Assembly (NCBI RefSeq): GCF_000422705.1 | Contig: NZ_AUGO01000001.1 | Span: forward strand, 616,452 to 680,451 | Length of the DNA stretch: 64,000 nucleotides | Direction: 5' to 3' | DNA from: Flavobacterium soli DSM 19725 | GTDB lineage: Bacteria > Bacteroidota > Bacteroidia > Flavobacteriales > Flavobacteriaceae | Shown here: positions 8,614 to 17,914 of the stretch, piece after piece | Position numbering within the stretch: the first letter of the stretch is position 1 | How the letters are laid out: each line of letters starts with the position of its first letter | Notes under the pieces: generated by a model | Database searches by the model: none | Seen by the model: the letters and a program-made list of their open reading frames with translations, nothing else | What the model was told of the DNA's origin: nothing | Position numbers and translations under genes: made by a program

Positions 8614-8648
8614 TAAAAAAATCCGTTTTAAGAATTTTAAACGGATTT
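8614..8648 (-). terminator. Terminator of the LLM oxidoreductase gene
   Basis: AAATCCGTTT and AAACGGATTT form a 10-bp stem around a 10-base loop, with a T-rich run on the minus strand. It starts 5 bases after the stop codon at 8653. Confidence 0.8.
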
Positions 8649-8652
8649 GATG

Positions 8653-9660
8653 TCATGGTTTTAGAAATAAATCGGCAAGCAATTCATAGGATTTCTTCCG
8701 ATCCTCAAAATCTTCGGCAATGGTAGCGATCATGACTTCATCGGTTTCATATTTTTCGGCAATCTTTTCAATTTCGACTTTAAGCCTCTCAGGTGTTCCC
8801 GCAATAAATCTTCCTCTATTATAAGTGATTCTTGCTTTTTGCTGTAGCGAATAGTTGAAGTTCTTGATCTCTTCAAATGAAGGCAAATCGCCCGAAGCAC
8901 CAGATTCTATATGGAGCATTCTATAGTCGAATTCGGTGATCCAATCCTTCACCTTTTGTTCGTCTTCTGAACAGAATGCAAAAATACCTACGTTTACTTT
9001 TGGTTCTTTTAGCTCAGGGGAAGGCTTGAAATTATGCCGATAGAAATCGGCGGTTTCAGGACCACCTTCAGGATTAATGAATTGAGCAAAGGAAAGCGCC
9101 ATGCCGAAATGTGCAGCAAATTGTGCACTTCCGCCGCTTGAGGTTAATAACCATAAAGCAGGGAGTTCTTCAGGACTTGGATAGGATTTTACTTTTTCAT
9201 GAACCGTGTCGGGTGTTTCTTCATGGCGAAGGAAGGCTTGAAGATCGATGAGTTGCTGAAAAAATTCTTTTTCACTAAAAGTATTGGAAGGATTTAATAA
9301 ATGAGACGAAAGCCTGTCGCCACCTGGAGCTCTACCAATTCCGAGGTCGATCCTTGTAGGGAACAAGGTTTCGAGCAACCCGAAATTCTCTGCAACCTTC
9401 AGGGAGCTGTGATTGGGTAGCATTATTCCGCCCGAACCTACTTTTATGGTTTTTGTTTTGGATGCCAGATAGGGGATGAGTACTTCTGGAGCGGTTCCAG
9501 CTACCATTTTAAAGTTATGATGTTCGGAAACCCAATAGCGGGTATAGCCTAATTTTTCTGCCAATTGAATCAATTCTCCAGATTCTTCAAGAGCTTGTCT
9601 TGTAGTTCCATTCCGACGAACTTGCGACTGATCGAGCACGCTTAGTTTGATATTTTTCAT
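8653..9660 (-). CDS. Luciferase-like (LLM class) flavin-dependent monooxygenase
   Basis: From the ATG at 9660 the protein has 335 residues. It shows the typical pattern of the alkanal-monooxygenase-like group of LLM proteins: KLSVLDQSQVRRNGT at the N-terminus, YTRYWVSEHHN, TKTIKVGSGGIMLPNHS, FPTRIDLGIGRAPGGD, and a C-terminal IAGTPERLKVEIEKIAEKYETDEVMI. It would bind FMN(H2) supplied by a reductase; the substrate is unknown. An upstream in-frame GTG at 9678 would add six residues. The -7-like box TAACTTTA at 9688-9695 places the transcript start near 9681, so the ATG at 9660 is the better start. Confidence 0.88.
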   Translation of the reverse strand: MKNIKLSVLDQSQVRRNGTTRQALEESGELIQLAEKLGYTRYWVSEHHNFKMVAGTAPEVLIPYLASKTKTIKVGSGGIMLPNHSSLKVAENFGLLETLFPTRIDLGIGRAPGGDRLSSHLLNPSNTFSEKEFFQQLIDLQAFLRHEETPDTVHEKVKSYPSPEELPALWLLTSSGGSAQFAAHFGMALSFAQFINPEGGPETADFYRHNFKPSPELKEPKVNVGIFAFCSEDEQKVKDWITEFDYRMLHIESGASGDLPSFEEIKNFNYSLQQKARITYNRGRFIAGTPERLKVEIEKIAEKYETDEVMIATIAEDFEDRKKSYELLADLFLKP

Positions 9661-9735
9661 AGTTACAGAGTTAAGCACGATGGTTCTTAAAGTTAAGTCA
9701 AGATATTTTGTGGGCTGTTAAAGTTTTGGGCATAA

Positions 9736-9765
9736 AAAAAGACCGTCGGTTAGGACGGTCTTTTT
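9736..9765 (-). terminator. Terminator of the TonB receptor/DUF5689 operon
   Basis: AAAAAGACCGTC and GACGGTCTTTTT form a 12-bp perfect stem with a GGTTAG loop, 18 bases after the stop codon at 9784. Confidence 0.88.
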
Positions 9766-9783
9766 AGAATATATGATTTGATA

Positions 9784-11181
9784 TTAGTTTACTGTAATAT
9801 CGTCAACTTGAACTGTTGTAGTAACTGTAGTACTTCCCGTATACTCAAAAACAAAGAAACCATTTCCAGTTAAAGATGCAGGAATAGTATAAGTTCCAGC
9901 AGTTGTGAAAGTATTTTGCGATTGTCCAGTAGCAGGATATGTAAGTCCTGTAAAACTACTAGTGATATTAATAAAATTATTAATATTTATTGCACCACCA
10001 GCTGTGTAATTTTCAGAAGTCACATAATATACTTTTAGAGCTTCACCTGCCATAAATCTAAATTGTTTAGTAAAAGAAAATGTATTTGCAGCAGTAAAAT
10101 CAACAGGGACAAAGAAATAAGTTTTTCCTTCTACTCCTGGATTACCTGTTCCAGCAAATGCAGTCATTTCTATAAATTTATTTCCTGTTCCTGAAGGGAA
10201 CTGTTTTAGCTGCCAATATCTAGAATTTGAAATATAGTCATTAATGTATTTTGGAAATGCAGTAAAAAGAGGATTTGTAATTGGGTAGCTCTCGAAATTT
10301 TCTGTAAATGATCCTAAATACTGAATATCTGTACCACCTACATAAGTGTTTACATGAAATCTTGGTTCAGTCAACATAATATCAGATTCATAACGTGGTG
10401 TAAATTGGTATGTTGTACCAAAGCGTGTCAATATACCTCTAATTTTTCCACTGTTTTCAGGGACAGGTTTAACAGCATATTTAGAAAAACTAGTAGATCT
10501 TACGATAATTGTTTTTCCATTCATATCTGTAATTGTATGGTTTGTTCCAGAATTTCCATTAGCAGGAAGGTGATAAGGTTGTCCAACGGCATTTGAAGTA
10601 AATTGTACGCTATCAAATTCTACAAGCATATTTAAATATTCGTTACTTCCAATAGCATCTTCGATAGAAATTCTACGAACGAATTGCTCATCATCTTCTG
10701 CTAATTCGCAAGTTCTTAAAATAGATGTTTTAACAAGAGGAGCTGGAATTCTGAAGATAGAGTTTCCGTCTAATTCACCAATTAATAATCCACCATCTTT
10801 AATTTGTATATAACGGTCTTTTAGCTTGATAAAAACTCTTCTTCCTGCTTGAAAATGAGTAGCATAATTTGCAAGGTCTAATGAAACAGTGAAAGCGGCA
10901 CTGTCTTTAGTTTGCAAATGCATTGTTTTAAAGAAGTTTCCTCCTTTGTCGCTTGATACCACATAAGCTTCGATTATATCATCAGCTGTATATTGTACCG
11001 GTAAAGCCGTAGCTCCTTCAATAATTTGCTTTACTGTTTTCGTAGCAACTAAGGAATCAGCAGCAATACAGTCAAAATCTTCAAGACTTGGAGTGCTATA
11101 ATCATCATCGTTCACACAGCTAGTAAGAATTCCTGCTGTTAAAACGAAGAAAAGGATTGATTTTAAAAAATTTGTTTTCAT
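9784..11181 (-). CDS. DUF5689 lipoprotein with C-terminal choice-of-anchor-like domain
   Basis: The 465-residue protein has a lipoprotein signal (LTSCVNDDDY, Cys22) with acidic residues after the Cys, as in surface-exposed Bacteroidota lipoproteins. Residues of about 45-270 fit the DUF5689 pattern (VKQIIEGA, DDIIEAYVVSSDKGGNFFKTMHLQ, GRRVFIKLKDRYIQIKDGGLLIGEL). The C-terminal 180 residues form a beta-sandwich starting FTENFESYP, like choice-of-anchor J domains. The gene starts 26 bases after the TonB receptor gene and shares its transcript, so the protein probably sits over that receptor as a substrate-binding lid, in the manner of SusD. Confidence 0.8.
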   Translation of the reverse strand: MKTNFLKSILFFVLTAGILTSCVNDDDYSTPSLEDFDCIAADSLVATKTVKQIIEGATALPVQYTADDIIEAYVVSSDKGGNFFKTMHLQTKDSAAFTVSLDLANYATHFQAGRRVFIKLKDRYIQIKDGGLLIGELDGNSIFRIPAPLVKTSILRTCELAEDDEQFVRRISIEDAIGSNEYLNMLVEFDSVQFTSNAVGQPYHLPANGNSGTNHTITDMNGKTIIVRSTSFSKYAVKPVPENSGKIRGILTRFGTTYQFTPRYESDIMLTEPRFHVNTYVGGTDIQYLGSFTENFESYPITNPLFTAFPKYINDYISNSRYWQLKQFPSGTGNKFIEMTAFAGTGNPGVEGKTYFFVPVDFTAANTFSFTKQFRFMAGEALKVYYVTSENYTAGGAININNFINITSSFTGLTYPATGQSQNTFTTAGTYTIPASLTGNGFFVFEYTGSTTVTTTVQVDDITVN

Positions 11182-11207
11182 ATTATTTATTTTATATAAA
11201 ATTTTTA

Positions 11208-14018
11208 TTAGAAATTGAAGTAAAAATTAAGAAAGTAAGTTCTGCCATATCCATAGAAATATTTAGGTCCAAAGGAACGTGCGGGTCCTTGCATATCTTG
11301 TTGCAATTGTTGGAAATTTGCGTTACGAGCTTGTTCAAATCCACCTGTTTTGTACTCTACATCAAAAACATTGTTTATCGAAGCAAAGAAACCAACTGTG
11401 TTTCTGTTTTTGTTGCTAATTCTCCAAGATTTTCCCCCTACTAAGTTAACTAAAGTAATTGGATCAAACTTTTCTTGTTTCAACAATTTTCTACCTTCTT
11501 CTTCAGTTGCACCATAAAACGGTAGGCCTTGAGGATCTGTAGGGTCTGTATAGAAATTTGAAGTTCTCAATAGTGGCGAAATATCTACGTAGTTATCGGC
11601 AAGGTAGTTTGCATTAGCACCAATCCACCAGAATTTTGGATCTCTATATTCTAAACCTACCGAATAGGCTTGTTGAGGTGTACCAGCTTGTTTATAATCC
11701 TTCATGCTAGCTTCTCCATAATCAATTACTCGTTGAACATTATCAACGCTTAATTTTACATTTGGATTATTGTCGAAAGTATATTGTCCGTAAGCAGCAG
11801 CACCAGTCACTTTAAGAGTAGAGGTTAGTTGGTATTCCAAACCTAATTCTCCACCAATGTTTTTTCTATTGATACCAGTTACAATTTCGGCAACGAAAGC
11901 ATTTCCAGTAGAATTTAATAACTCTCCAGCTTCGTTCACAACACCAACTCCTTCAGAATAGAAGAATCCGATGTCAGTAGCATCTTGTATTTTAGAATAA
12001 TAACCTGTTATTCTAGCTTTCAATTTTGGCATTCTGATGATATAACTTGCGTCTAAACTCTGAATGTTTTCGTTTTTAATATCAGCTACTACAGTATTGT
12101 TCAAACGTGCGTTTGGAAAAGTGTTTCGCATCGTTGGAGCATTTGTCATATAAATTGCATTGAAATCCAATAAATGACGTCCTGTGATTTTGTAAGTCAA
12201 TCCCCCTTTGAAACCAAAGTTTTCAAAAGTTAATGATTTGCTTTTTCCAAAAGAGTTGGTTGGATAAATACCATTTTGGTATAAACCTTCTCTTTGGTAA
12301 ACCGATTTAGAGAAGTTTTGTGCCAAATAGAAATCAACTTTATTGTATGAGAACTTGAATTGCGTAAATGCATCCAAGACATCAGCCGTCATAATATAAT
12401 TGTATCCATAACGATCTCCTTCGCCAACTTGTCTATTTGGTGTTAGCAAGTTTGGTTGCGATTGATCACCTGCGAAAAATTGATCTACATCATTATAATA
12501 TTGGCCTCCTAATAAATCCAAAACATTTTGGAAATTCTCAGATTTCAATTTTCTATAAGTTCCTCCAGCATTCAGGATGATATTATCTGATAGTTGAGAA
12601 GCTAATATTGAATTTGCAGAAAACAATTTGTCATCTGTTCTATCTTCATAAAGAATGGTAGTAGATTCACCACCATTGTTTACGTTTGCATCATAAATAG
12701 CATCCCAATTCACTTGTCTATTTGCCAAAAAAGTTTCTCTAGACGCTGCAGCGTTTGCTAAGTTTTGAGGAGTATTGCCAATATAGTCCCCAAAATCATC
12801 ATGCATAGTTGAATAGTAACTTGGAAGGTTTCTATAATAGGTAGGATCAGGATTGTTGGCACCATTAAAATCAAAACGACTATTCCCTATTTTTCCAAAT
12901 TGGTAGGATACGTTTGTGTTTAAGTTTGTTTTTTCGTTGATTTTCCAATAATGGCTTAAAATTAAGATTGGTTCTTCAAGATCTTTGTCTCTTGAATTTC
13001 TCTTTTTGCCATCTTGCCATCCCCAATATGAATTATATTTTATTCCAGCTAAATCATTTACTTCTTCGCTATTTGGAGAGTTTTTACCTCTACTGTTTTG
13101 AGCATAAATTGTAGTAAGATTCAAACTGTGGCTTTCGCTGATTTTTTTCTCAACACTTGCAAAAAATGAATTTGCACTATAATCAGTTCCCTCAAAGTGA
13201 CCTTCTACAGCCCAACGTCTTGAAGCAGAAATTACATAAGCCCAACCGTTTTTGTCCATTCCTGAAGCATGAGTAGCCATCGCTCTCCAATTGTAGTTGG
13301 TGTTAGTTCCTGAGAATGAAATTCTAGTCCCAGGTCTGTAAATAGAAGCCCTTGTATTGATTTCTTGAGTTCCAAGAATTCCTCCAAAAGTATAATCCGA
13401 TGGCGCAGATCCGTTTGTGAATTCCTGATTTCTTGTAGCATCATTCAAACCACCCCAGTTACCCCATTGTGGTCTTCCGTCATAAATTTTGTCCATTGGC
13501 ATACCGTTAATCATGGTTTTGCCATATTCATTATCTAAACCTCTAATTCTGAAACGTGCTTGTCCAAAATTAAATGCCGCTGCCTGATTAAATACATCTC
13601 TTGTTGCTTGAAGCAACCCAGAAGTACTCTCTGAACCACTGTTGTCATCACCCAAATCATTTTCAGTAATGGTAATCAAGCTCAATTGCTGTTCTGAGGT
13701 AATATCTTCCTCCAAAACAATAACACCTAAATCCAAAGTAGTCCCTTCGCTAACTTCAAGGGCTAAAATTTGTCGAGAATAACCCGTACTGGTGATTTCC
13801 AGCATTTGATTTCCTACAACTACATTTTCAAAAACAAAAATACCCTGGGCATTTGTCATCTGGGTAGATGTTGTGTTTTGAATTGTTGTGACTACATTTT
13901 CTAGAGGCTTTTGTGTTTTAGAATCTACAACTTTACCAGTGATACTGGTTGTTTTGTCTTGAGACCATCCAAAAACTACTTGCATCACAAACAGAATACT
14001 AATTACAAGTTTTTTCAT
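11208..14018 (-). CDS. TonB-dependent outer-membrane receptor with carboxypeptidase-like regulatory domain
   Basis: The 936-residue protein has a signal peptide (about 1-20), a CarboxypepD_reg-like domain (SITGKVVDSKTQKPLENVVTTI, about 25-110), a plug domain with FNFGQARFRIRGLDNEYGKTMINGMPMD, and a 22-strand barrel ending in an aromatic residue (FLNFYFNF). It should import a substrate across the outer membrane using TonB energy. The neighbours are a DUF5689 lipoprotein and, divergently, an exported endonuclease/phosphatase-family protein. The set points to uptake of nucleic-acid or phosphate-ester products; the actual ligand is not visible from sequence. Confidence 0.9.
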   Translation of the reverse strand: MKKLVISILFVMQVVFGWSQDKTTSITGKVVDSKTQKPLENVVTTIQNTTSTQMTNAQGIFVFENVVVGNQMLEITSTGYSRQILALEVSEGTTLDLGVIVLEEDITSEQQLSLITITENDLGDDNSGSESTSGLLQATRDVFNQAAAFNFGQARFRIRGLDNEYGKTMINGMPMDKIYDGRPQWGNWGGLNDATRNQEFTNGSAPSDYTFGGILGTQEINTRASIYRPGTRISFSGTNTNYNWRAMATHASGMDKNGWAYVISASRRWAVEGHFEGTDYSANSFFASVEKKISESHSLNLTTIYAQNSRGKNSPNSEEVNDLAGIKYNSYWGWQDGKKRNSRDKDLEEPILILSHYWKINEKTNLNTNVSYQFGKIGNSRFDFNGANNPDPTYYRNLPSYYSTMHDDFGDYIGNTPQNLANAAASRETFLANRQVNWDAIYDANVNNGGESTTILYEDRTDDKLFSANSILASQLSDNIILNAGGTYRKLKSENFQNVLDLLGGQYYNDVDQFFAGDQSQPNLLTPNRQVGEGDRYGYNYIMTADVLDAFTQFKFSYNKVDFYLAQNFSKSVYQREGLYQNGIYPTNSFGKSKSLTFENFGFKGGLTYKITGRHLLDFNAIYMTNAPTMRNTFPNARLNNTVVADIKNENIQSLDASYIIRMPKLKARITGYYSKIQDATDIGFFYSEGVGVVNEAGELLNSTGNAFVAEIVTGINRKNIGGELGLEYQLTSTLKVTGAAAYGQYTFDNNPNVKLSVDNVQRVIDYGEASMKDYKQAGTPQQAYSVGLEYRDPKFWWIGANANYLADNYVDISPLLRTSNFYTDPTDPQGLPFYGATEEEGRKLLKQEKFDPITLVNLVGGKSWRISNKNRNTVGFFASINNVFDVEYKTGGFEQARNANFQQLQQDMQGPARSFGPKYFYGYGRTYFLNFYFNF

Positions 14019-14071
14019 AAATAAATTTAAGATTAATCCGTTTTGTTAAAATAATCATTTCTTAACGGCGG

Positions 14072-14079
14072 CAAAGTTA
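14072..14079 (-). promoter_or_regulatory. -7 element TAACTTTG for the TonB receptor operon
   Basis: TAACTTTG on the minus strand matches TAnnTTTG and predicts a start near 14066, giving a leader of about 50 nt before the ATG at 14018. It is back to back with the element at 14100 for the divergent nuclease gene. Confidence 0.55.
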
Positions 14080-14099
14080 CATTTTAAATTAATATTATT

Positions 14100-14107
14100 T
14101 ACTTTTG
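14100..14107 (+). promoter_or_regulatory. -7 element TACTTTTG for the exported nuclease gene
   Basis: TACTTTTG matches TAnnTTTG and lies 46 bases before the ATG at 14154. The two divergent elements are only 20 bases apart, so one regulator bound between them could control both units. Confidence 0.55.
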
Positions 14108-14153
14108 CACCCAAGTTTATGTTAAACTTCATGATAAATTAATATATCTAAGT

Positions 14154-15254
14154 ATGAGCGTTAAAAATTCAGTAGCCGTTTTAATTGCCTTTGTCTCAAT
14201 GATTACAGTCAATGCACAAGAAAAAAAGTATAAAGTGCATACGGTTGCATTCTATAATGTGGAAAATCTTTTTGACACAGTTAAAGGGCCTAATTTTGAT
14301 GAAGAATACCTCCCAAGTAATGGTTGGACATCATCAAAGTATAAAAAGAAACTAAACAATCTTGGAAAAGTATTACCGATAATTGGAACTAATGATCAAC
14401 AAAAGGAAGCGCCAACTTTAATTGGTGTTTGTGAAGTTGAGAATAGAAGCGTGTTGGAAGATCTTGTGAAAAATCCTCAATTGGCGTCAAAAGACTACGG
14501 GATTGTGCATTTTGATTCACCAGATGCCAGAGGAATTGACGTTGGTTTTTTATATCAAAAAAAATATTTTAAGCCAACAAGCTATAAAAACATTCCGCTT
14601 TACATTTATAAAGATCAATTGAAAGAGGTAAAGAACGATAAGTATGATGAATCGGATGACGTGAAGAAACCAGAAGTAGATCCAACAAGCAAAAGAGTTT
14701 ATACTCGTGATCAATTATTGGTTACCGGAATCCTTGAAGGAGAAGAAATTCATGTAATTGTAAACCACTGGCCCTCTCGTTCAGGTGGAGAAAAAAGAAG
14801 CAGTCCTTATAGAGAAGCAGCTGGAAAACTGAACAGAAAGATAATGGACTCTTTGTTCAAAATCAATCCAGATGCTAAAATCATCACTATGGGAGATTTG
14901 AATGATGGAGCCTATAATAAGAGTGTAAAAGAAGGTATTGGAGCAAAGTTGAAAAAGACAGAAGTTCAAAAATTTGGAATCTACAATCCTTTTGAACAAA
15001 TGGCAAAAGACGGTAATGCAAGTTTGTTTTACAGAGATTCAGGTGATATTTTTGATCAAATTATGGTTTCTGAGTCATTAATCAGAAACGATTATTCCTC
15101 ACTTCGTTATTGGAAAGCTGGAATTTATAACAAACAATTCCTTATTACCCCTTCCGGACAATATAAGGGATATCCATTGCGAAATTCTCCAAGTGAACCA
15201 GGATATAGTGATCACTTTCCGGTTTATATTTATCTGATAAAGGAAATAAAATAA
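14154..15254 (+). CDS. Exported endonuclease/exonuclease/phosphatase-family protein
   Basis: The 366-residue protein has a signal peptide cleaved near NAQ-EKK (residue 22) and a complete EEP fold. The motifs are FYNVENLFD (N35, E37), IGVCEVENR (metal Glu about 94), VNHWPSRSGG (catalytic His region), MGDLND (Asp/Asn) and SDHFPVY near the C-terminus. The family hydrolyses phosphodiester or phosphomonoester bonds in DNA, RNA, lipids or inositides using Mg2+. Export plus the divergent TonB receptor and DUF5689 lipoprotein suggests breakdown of extracellular nucleic acid or phosphate esters for uptake. A DNase role is likely but not proven. Confidence 0.85.
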   Translation: MSVKNSVAVLIAFVSMITVNAQEKKYKVHTVAFYNVENLFDTVKGPNFDEEYLPSNGWTSSKYKKKLNNLGKVLPIIGTNDQQKEAPTLIGVCEVENRSVLEDLVKNPQLASKDYGIVHFDSPDARGIDVGFLYQKKYFKPTSYKNIPLYIYKDQLKEVKNDKYDESDDVKKPEVDPTSKRVYTRDQLLVTGILEGEEIHVIVNHWPSRSGGEKRSSPYREAAGKLNRKIMDSLFKINPDAKIITMGDLNDGAYNKSVKEGIGAKLKKTEVQKFGIYNPFEQMAKDGNASLFYRDSGDIFDQIMVSESLIRNDYSSLRYWKAGIYNKQFLITPSGQYKGYPLRNSPSEPGYSDHFPVYIYLIKEIK

Positions 15255-15262
15255 GAACAAAT

Positions 15263-15292
15263 AAAAGGTTAGCGAGATGCTAGCCTTTTTTA
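15263..15292 (+). terminator. Terminator of the exported nuclease gene
   Basis: AAAAGGTTAGC and GCTAGCCTTTT pair over 11 positions with one G-T wobble around GAGAT, followed by a T run. It begins 9 bases after the stop codon. Confidence 0.8.
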
Positions 15293-15323
15293 TTTTCCGT
15301 AAATTAGCTCTAAAATAATCAGT

Positions 15324-15863
15324 ATGCCACTATCAAAACCTTTCAACCTCAATAAATGGATTGATGAAAACCGTCATCTCCTGAAACCTCCTGTTGGTAA
15401 CAAAAATATATATGTAGATTCCCAGGATTATATCGTGATGGTTGTTGCCGGACCAAATGCCCGAAAAGATTACCATTACAACGAAACCGAAGAATTATTC
15501 TATCAATTAGAAGGAGCGATAAAAGTAATCGTTCAGGAAAATGGTGAACGAAAAGAAATGGAACTCACGGCTGGGGATATGTATCTGCATCCTGCCAAAA
15601 CCCCACATTCTCCAGTTCGTTCAGAAAACTCTATTGGATTGGTAATCGAAAGGAAACGTGCTGGAAAAGGTTTCACAGATGGATTGCTTTGGTTTTGCGA
15701 CAACTGTAACCATAAATTGCATGAAGTTTATTTTGAGCTACATGATATTGAAAAGGATTTTCTGCCACATTTCCAGCATTTCTACAACTCCGAACATTTG
15801 AGAACCTGCGACAAATGCGGCACCGTGATGGAAGCTGACCCGAGATATTCCATCAAGAAATAA
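15324..15863 (+). CDS. nbaC: 3-hydroxyanthranilate 3,4-dioxygenase
   Basis: The 179-residue cupin enzyme opens 3-hydroxyanthranilate to 2-amino-3-carboxymuconate semialdehyde in the kynurenine/quinolinate pathway. The Fe(II) ligands expected in the bacterial enzyme are at the same numbers: H51, E57 and H95. The substrate arginines are R47 and R99. The second, rubredoxin-like iron site is also intact with C125, C128, C162 and C165 (FCDNC and TCDKC). No other kynurenine-pathway gene is certain nearby. The aldehyde dehydrogenase downstream is of the ALDH7 type, not an obvious aminomuconate semialdehyde dehydrogenase, and is separated by 433 bp. Confidence 0.95.
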   Translation: MPLSKPFNLNKWIDENRHLLKPPVGNKNIYVDSQDYIVMVVAGPNARKDYHYNETEELFYQLEGAIKVIVQENGERKEMELTAGDMYLHPAKTPHSPVRSENSIGLVIERKRAGKGFTDGLLWFCDNCNHKLHEVYFELHDIEKDFLPHFQHFYNSEHLRTCDKCGTVMEADPRYSIKK

Positions 15864-15899
15864 TTTTTTTTTTTGAAGCTATTCCAGCTTTCCGTTACA

Positions 15900-15964
15900 T
15901 CCCGAAGTTTCGGGACAAAAAAAAGCCGTGTTTTTAAGCCCCAAAAAGTCCCGAAACTTCGGGA
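15900..15964. repeat. Paired palindromes TCCCGAAGTTTCGGGA / TCCCGAAACTTCGGGA
   Basis: Two 16-bp near-palindromes at 15900-15915 and 15949-15964 are reverse complements of each other, enclosing 33 bp. They can fold as two small hairpins or pair with each other as one long hairpin. Related perfect palindromes (TCCCGAAGCTTCGGGA) occur at 30107, 51050 and 51185, so this is a dispersed family. It lies in the 433-bp gap between nbaC and the aldehyde dehydrogenase gene and may act as a terminator. Confidence 0.8.
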
Positions 15965-16068
15965 CCGTTGGTCGCTTTTTTGGAGCAAAAAACACTGGCT
16001 TTTTTTATTTCCGGGCTTTCCACTTCAATCTGGGCTAGAGAAGTTTCCAAAAGTTCTAATAGTTCCCT

Positions 16069-16153
16069 CCTAGCCCTGATGGAGACATTGTTTGAGCTCT
16101 TGCAACTGCCGTCAGAGCTGTTGCAAAGCGAGTGGCTCCAGCAGGAATATGGG
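16069..16153 (+). repeat. Dispersed hairpin repeat, copy 2 (divergent)
   Basis: The element starts CCTAGCCCTGATGGAGACA, holds an internal inverted repeat made of CTTGCAAC and GTTGCAAAG separated by TGCCGTCAGAGCT, and ends GGCTCCAGCAGGAATATGGG. Ends match copies 1 and 3 while the inner stem is different. A further conserved flank, AAAGCTTCGCTCCT at 16170-16183, parallels the GGAGCGAAAGGCTAGG flank of copy 1. Confidence 0.7.
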
Positions 16154-16296
16154 TTTCCTAAAATGCCCTAAAGCTTCGCTCCTCATAATTCAATTAGCAA
16201 AACCATATTATCAAAAATGTATTTTTAATTGGCAGAATTAATCCAAAAATCATAACTTCGCAAAAAATATTACAATTTACCATAAAATAGTTATAA

Positions 16297-17850
16297 ATGG
16301 CAACAATAGCAAACCAGTTCGGTATGACCGAAGCCTTGAAGGAATTAGGAATCAAAGAAATAAATGAAGGAACATCAACAGGAAACAATTGGTTTTCTAA
16401 TGGGGAACTTTTAGAAAGTTTTTCACCAGTTGATGGTCAATTAATTGGAAAAGTAAAAACATCAGCTGCAGCAGATTACGAAAAAGCAATGCAAACTGCA
16501 ACCGAAGCTTTCAAAACTTTCCGCGTGATGCCAGCTCCACAAAGAGGAGAAATCGTGCGTCAGTTTGGAGAAAAATTACGTCAAAAGAAAGATGCTTTAG
16601 GAAAATTGGTTTCGTATGAAATGGGAAAATCTTTGCAAGAAGGTTTGGGAGAAGTTCAGGAAATGATTGACATCTGTGATTTTGCTGTTGGATTGTCACG
16701 TCAGTTGCACGGTTTGACGATGCACTCTGAACGTCCTGGACACAGAATGTATGAACAATATCATCCGCTTGGAGTTGTCGGGATTATTTCGGCATTTAAC
16801 TTTCCGGTAGCCGTTTGGGCTTGGAATACGGCTTTGGCTTGGATTGCTGGTGATGTTTGCATCTGGAAACCATCTGAAAAAACACCACTTTGCGGAATTG
16901 CTTGCCAAAATATCATTGCAGAAGTTTTAAAGGAAAACAATCTTCCAGAAGGAATTTCTTGTTTAATCAACGGAGATTATAAAATTGGAGAATTGATGAC
17001 GGCGGATAAAAGAGTGCCATTAGTTTCAGCTACAGGTTCTACCCGTATGGGAAAAATCGTGGCTCAAGCGGTTGCAGGACGTTTAGGTAAATCGTTATTA
17101 GAATTGGGGGGAAACAACGCCATCATCGTTACTCCAGATGCTGATATCAAAATGACGGTTATTGGTGCTGTTTTTGGAGCGGTTGGAACTGCTGGACAAA
17201 GATGTACTTCTACTCGTCGTTTGATTATTCACGACAGTATTTATGATAAGGTAAAAGATGCGATTGTTTCGGCTTACAAGCAATTGAGAATCGGAAATCC
17301 TTTGGATCAAAATAATCACGTTGGACCGCTAATTGACATGCATGCAGTTGAAATGTACAATAAAGCGTTAGAAAAAGTAGTTGCCGAAGGCGGAAAAATA
17401 TTGGTTGAAGGTGGTGTTCTTTCTGGCGAGGGTTATGAAAGTGGTTGCTATGTGAAACCTGCAATTGCTGAAGCTGATAATAGTTTTGAAATCGTTCAGC
17501 ACGAAACGTTTGCACCGGTTTTATATTTGTTGAAATATTCTGGTGGTGTAGAAAATGCTTTGGACGTTCAAAACGGTGTTGCTCAAGGACTTTCATCTGC
17601 AATCATGACCAATAATTTGCGTGAGGCAGAATATTTTCTTTCAGTTCAAGGTTCAGATTGTGGAATAGCCAATGTTAACATCGGAACTTCTGGTGCTGAA
17701 ATTGGTGGTGCTTTTGGTGGAGAAAAAGAAACTGGTGGAGGTAGAGAATCAGGTTCTGATGCTTGGAAAATTTATATGAGAAGACAAACTAATACAATCA
17801 ATTATACGACGAGTTTGCCATTGGCACAAGGAATTAAGTTTGATTTGTAG
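16297..17850 (+). CDS. Aldehyde dehydrogenase, ALDH7 (antiquitin/aminoadipate-semialdehyde) type
   Basis: The 517-residue cytoplasmic enzyme oxidises an aldehyde to the acid with NAD(P)+. N-terminal LKELGIKEINEG is typical of ALDH7. Other marks are the cofactor-site ISAFNFPVAVWAWN, the general base Glu in LLELGGNNAIIV, and the nucleophile Cys in GTAGQRCTSTRRL. ALDH7 members act on L-2-aminoadipate 6-semialdehyde in lysine breakdown. A role in kynurenine-derived semialdehyde oxidation is conceivable because nbaC lies upstream, but a 433-bp repeat-filled gap argues against one transcript. Confidence 0.88.
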   Translation: MATIANQFGMTEALKELGIKEINEGTSTGNNWFSNGELLESFSPVDGQLIGKVKTSAAADYEKAMQTATEAFKTFRVMPAPQRGEIVRQFGEKLRQKKDALGKLVSYEMGKSLQEGLGEVQEMIDICDFAVGLSRQLHGLTMHSERPGHRMYEQYHPLGVVGIISAFNFPVAVWAWNTALAWIAGDVCIWKPSEKTPLCGIACQNIIAEVLKENNLPEGISCLINGDYKIGELMTADKRVPLVSATGSTRMGKIVAQAVAGRLGKSLLELGGNNAIIVTPDADIKMTVIGAVFGAVGTAGQRCTSTRRLIIHDSIYDKVKDAIVSAYKQLRIGNPLDQNNHVGPLIDMHAVEMYNKALEKVVAEGGKILVEGGVLSGEGYESGCYVKPAIAEADNSFEIVQHETFAPVLYLLKYSGGVENALDVQNGVAQGLSSAIMTNNLREAEYFLSVQGSDCGIANVNIGTSGAEIGGAFGGEKETGGGRESGSDAWKIYMRRQTNTINYTTSLPLAQGIKFDL

Positions 17851-17872
17851 AAAATAAAAACCGTTTTTAAAT

Positions 17873-17914
17873 AAAAAAAGACAATTTGAATTAATTTTCA
17901 AATTGTCTTTTTTT
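17873..17914. terminator. Bidirectional terminator overlapping the end of the downstream gene
   Basis: An 18-bp perfect stem (AAAAAAAGACAATTTGAA and its complement) encloses a TTAATT loop. The stop codon and last codons of the minus-strand gene at 17891 lie inside the stem, so the terminator is partly coding. Confidence 0.9.

Noticed and set aside
9661..9678. N-terminal extension of the LLM oxidoreductase from GTG
   Set aside because: The GTG would lie at the probable transcript start; the ATG at 9660 is better placed and matches the family start.
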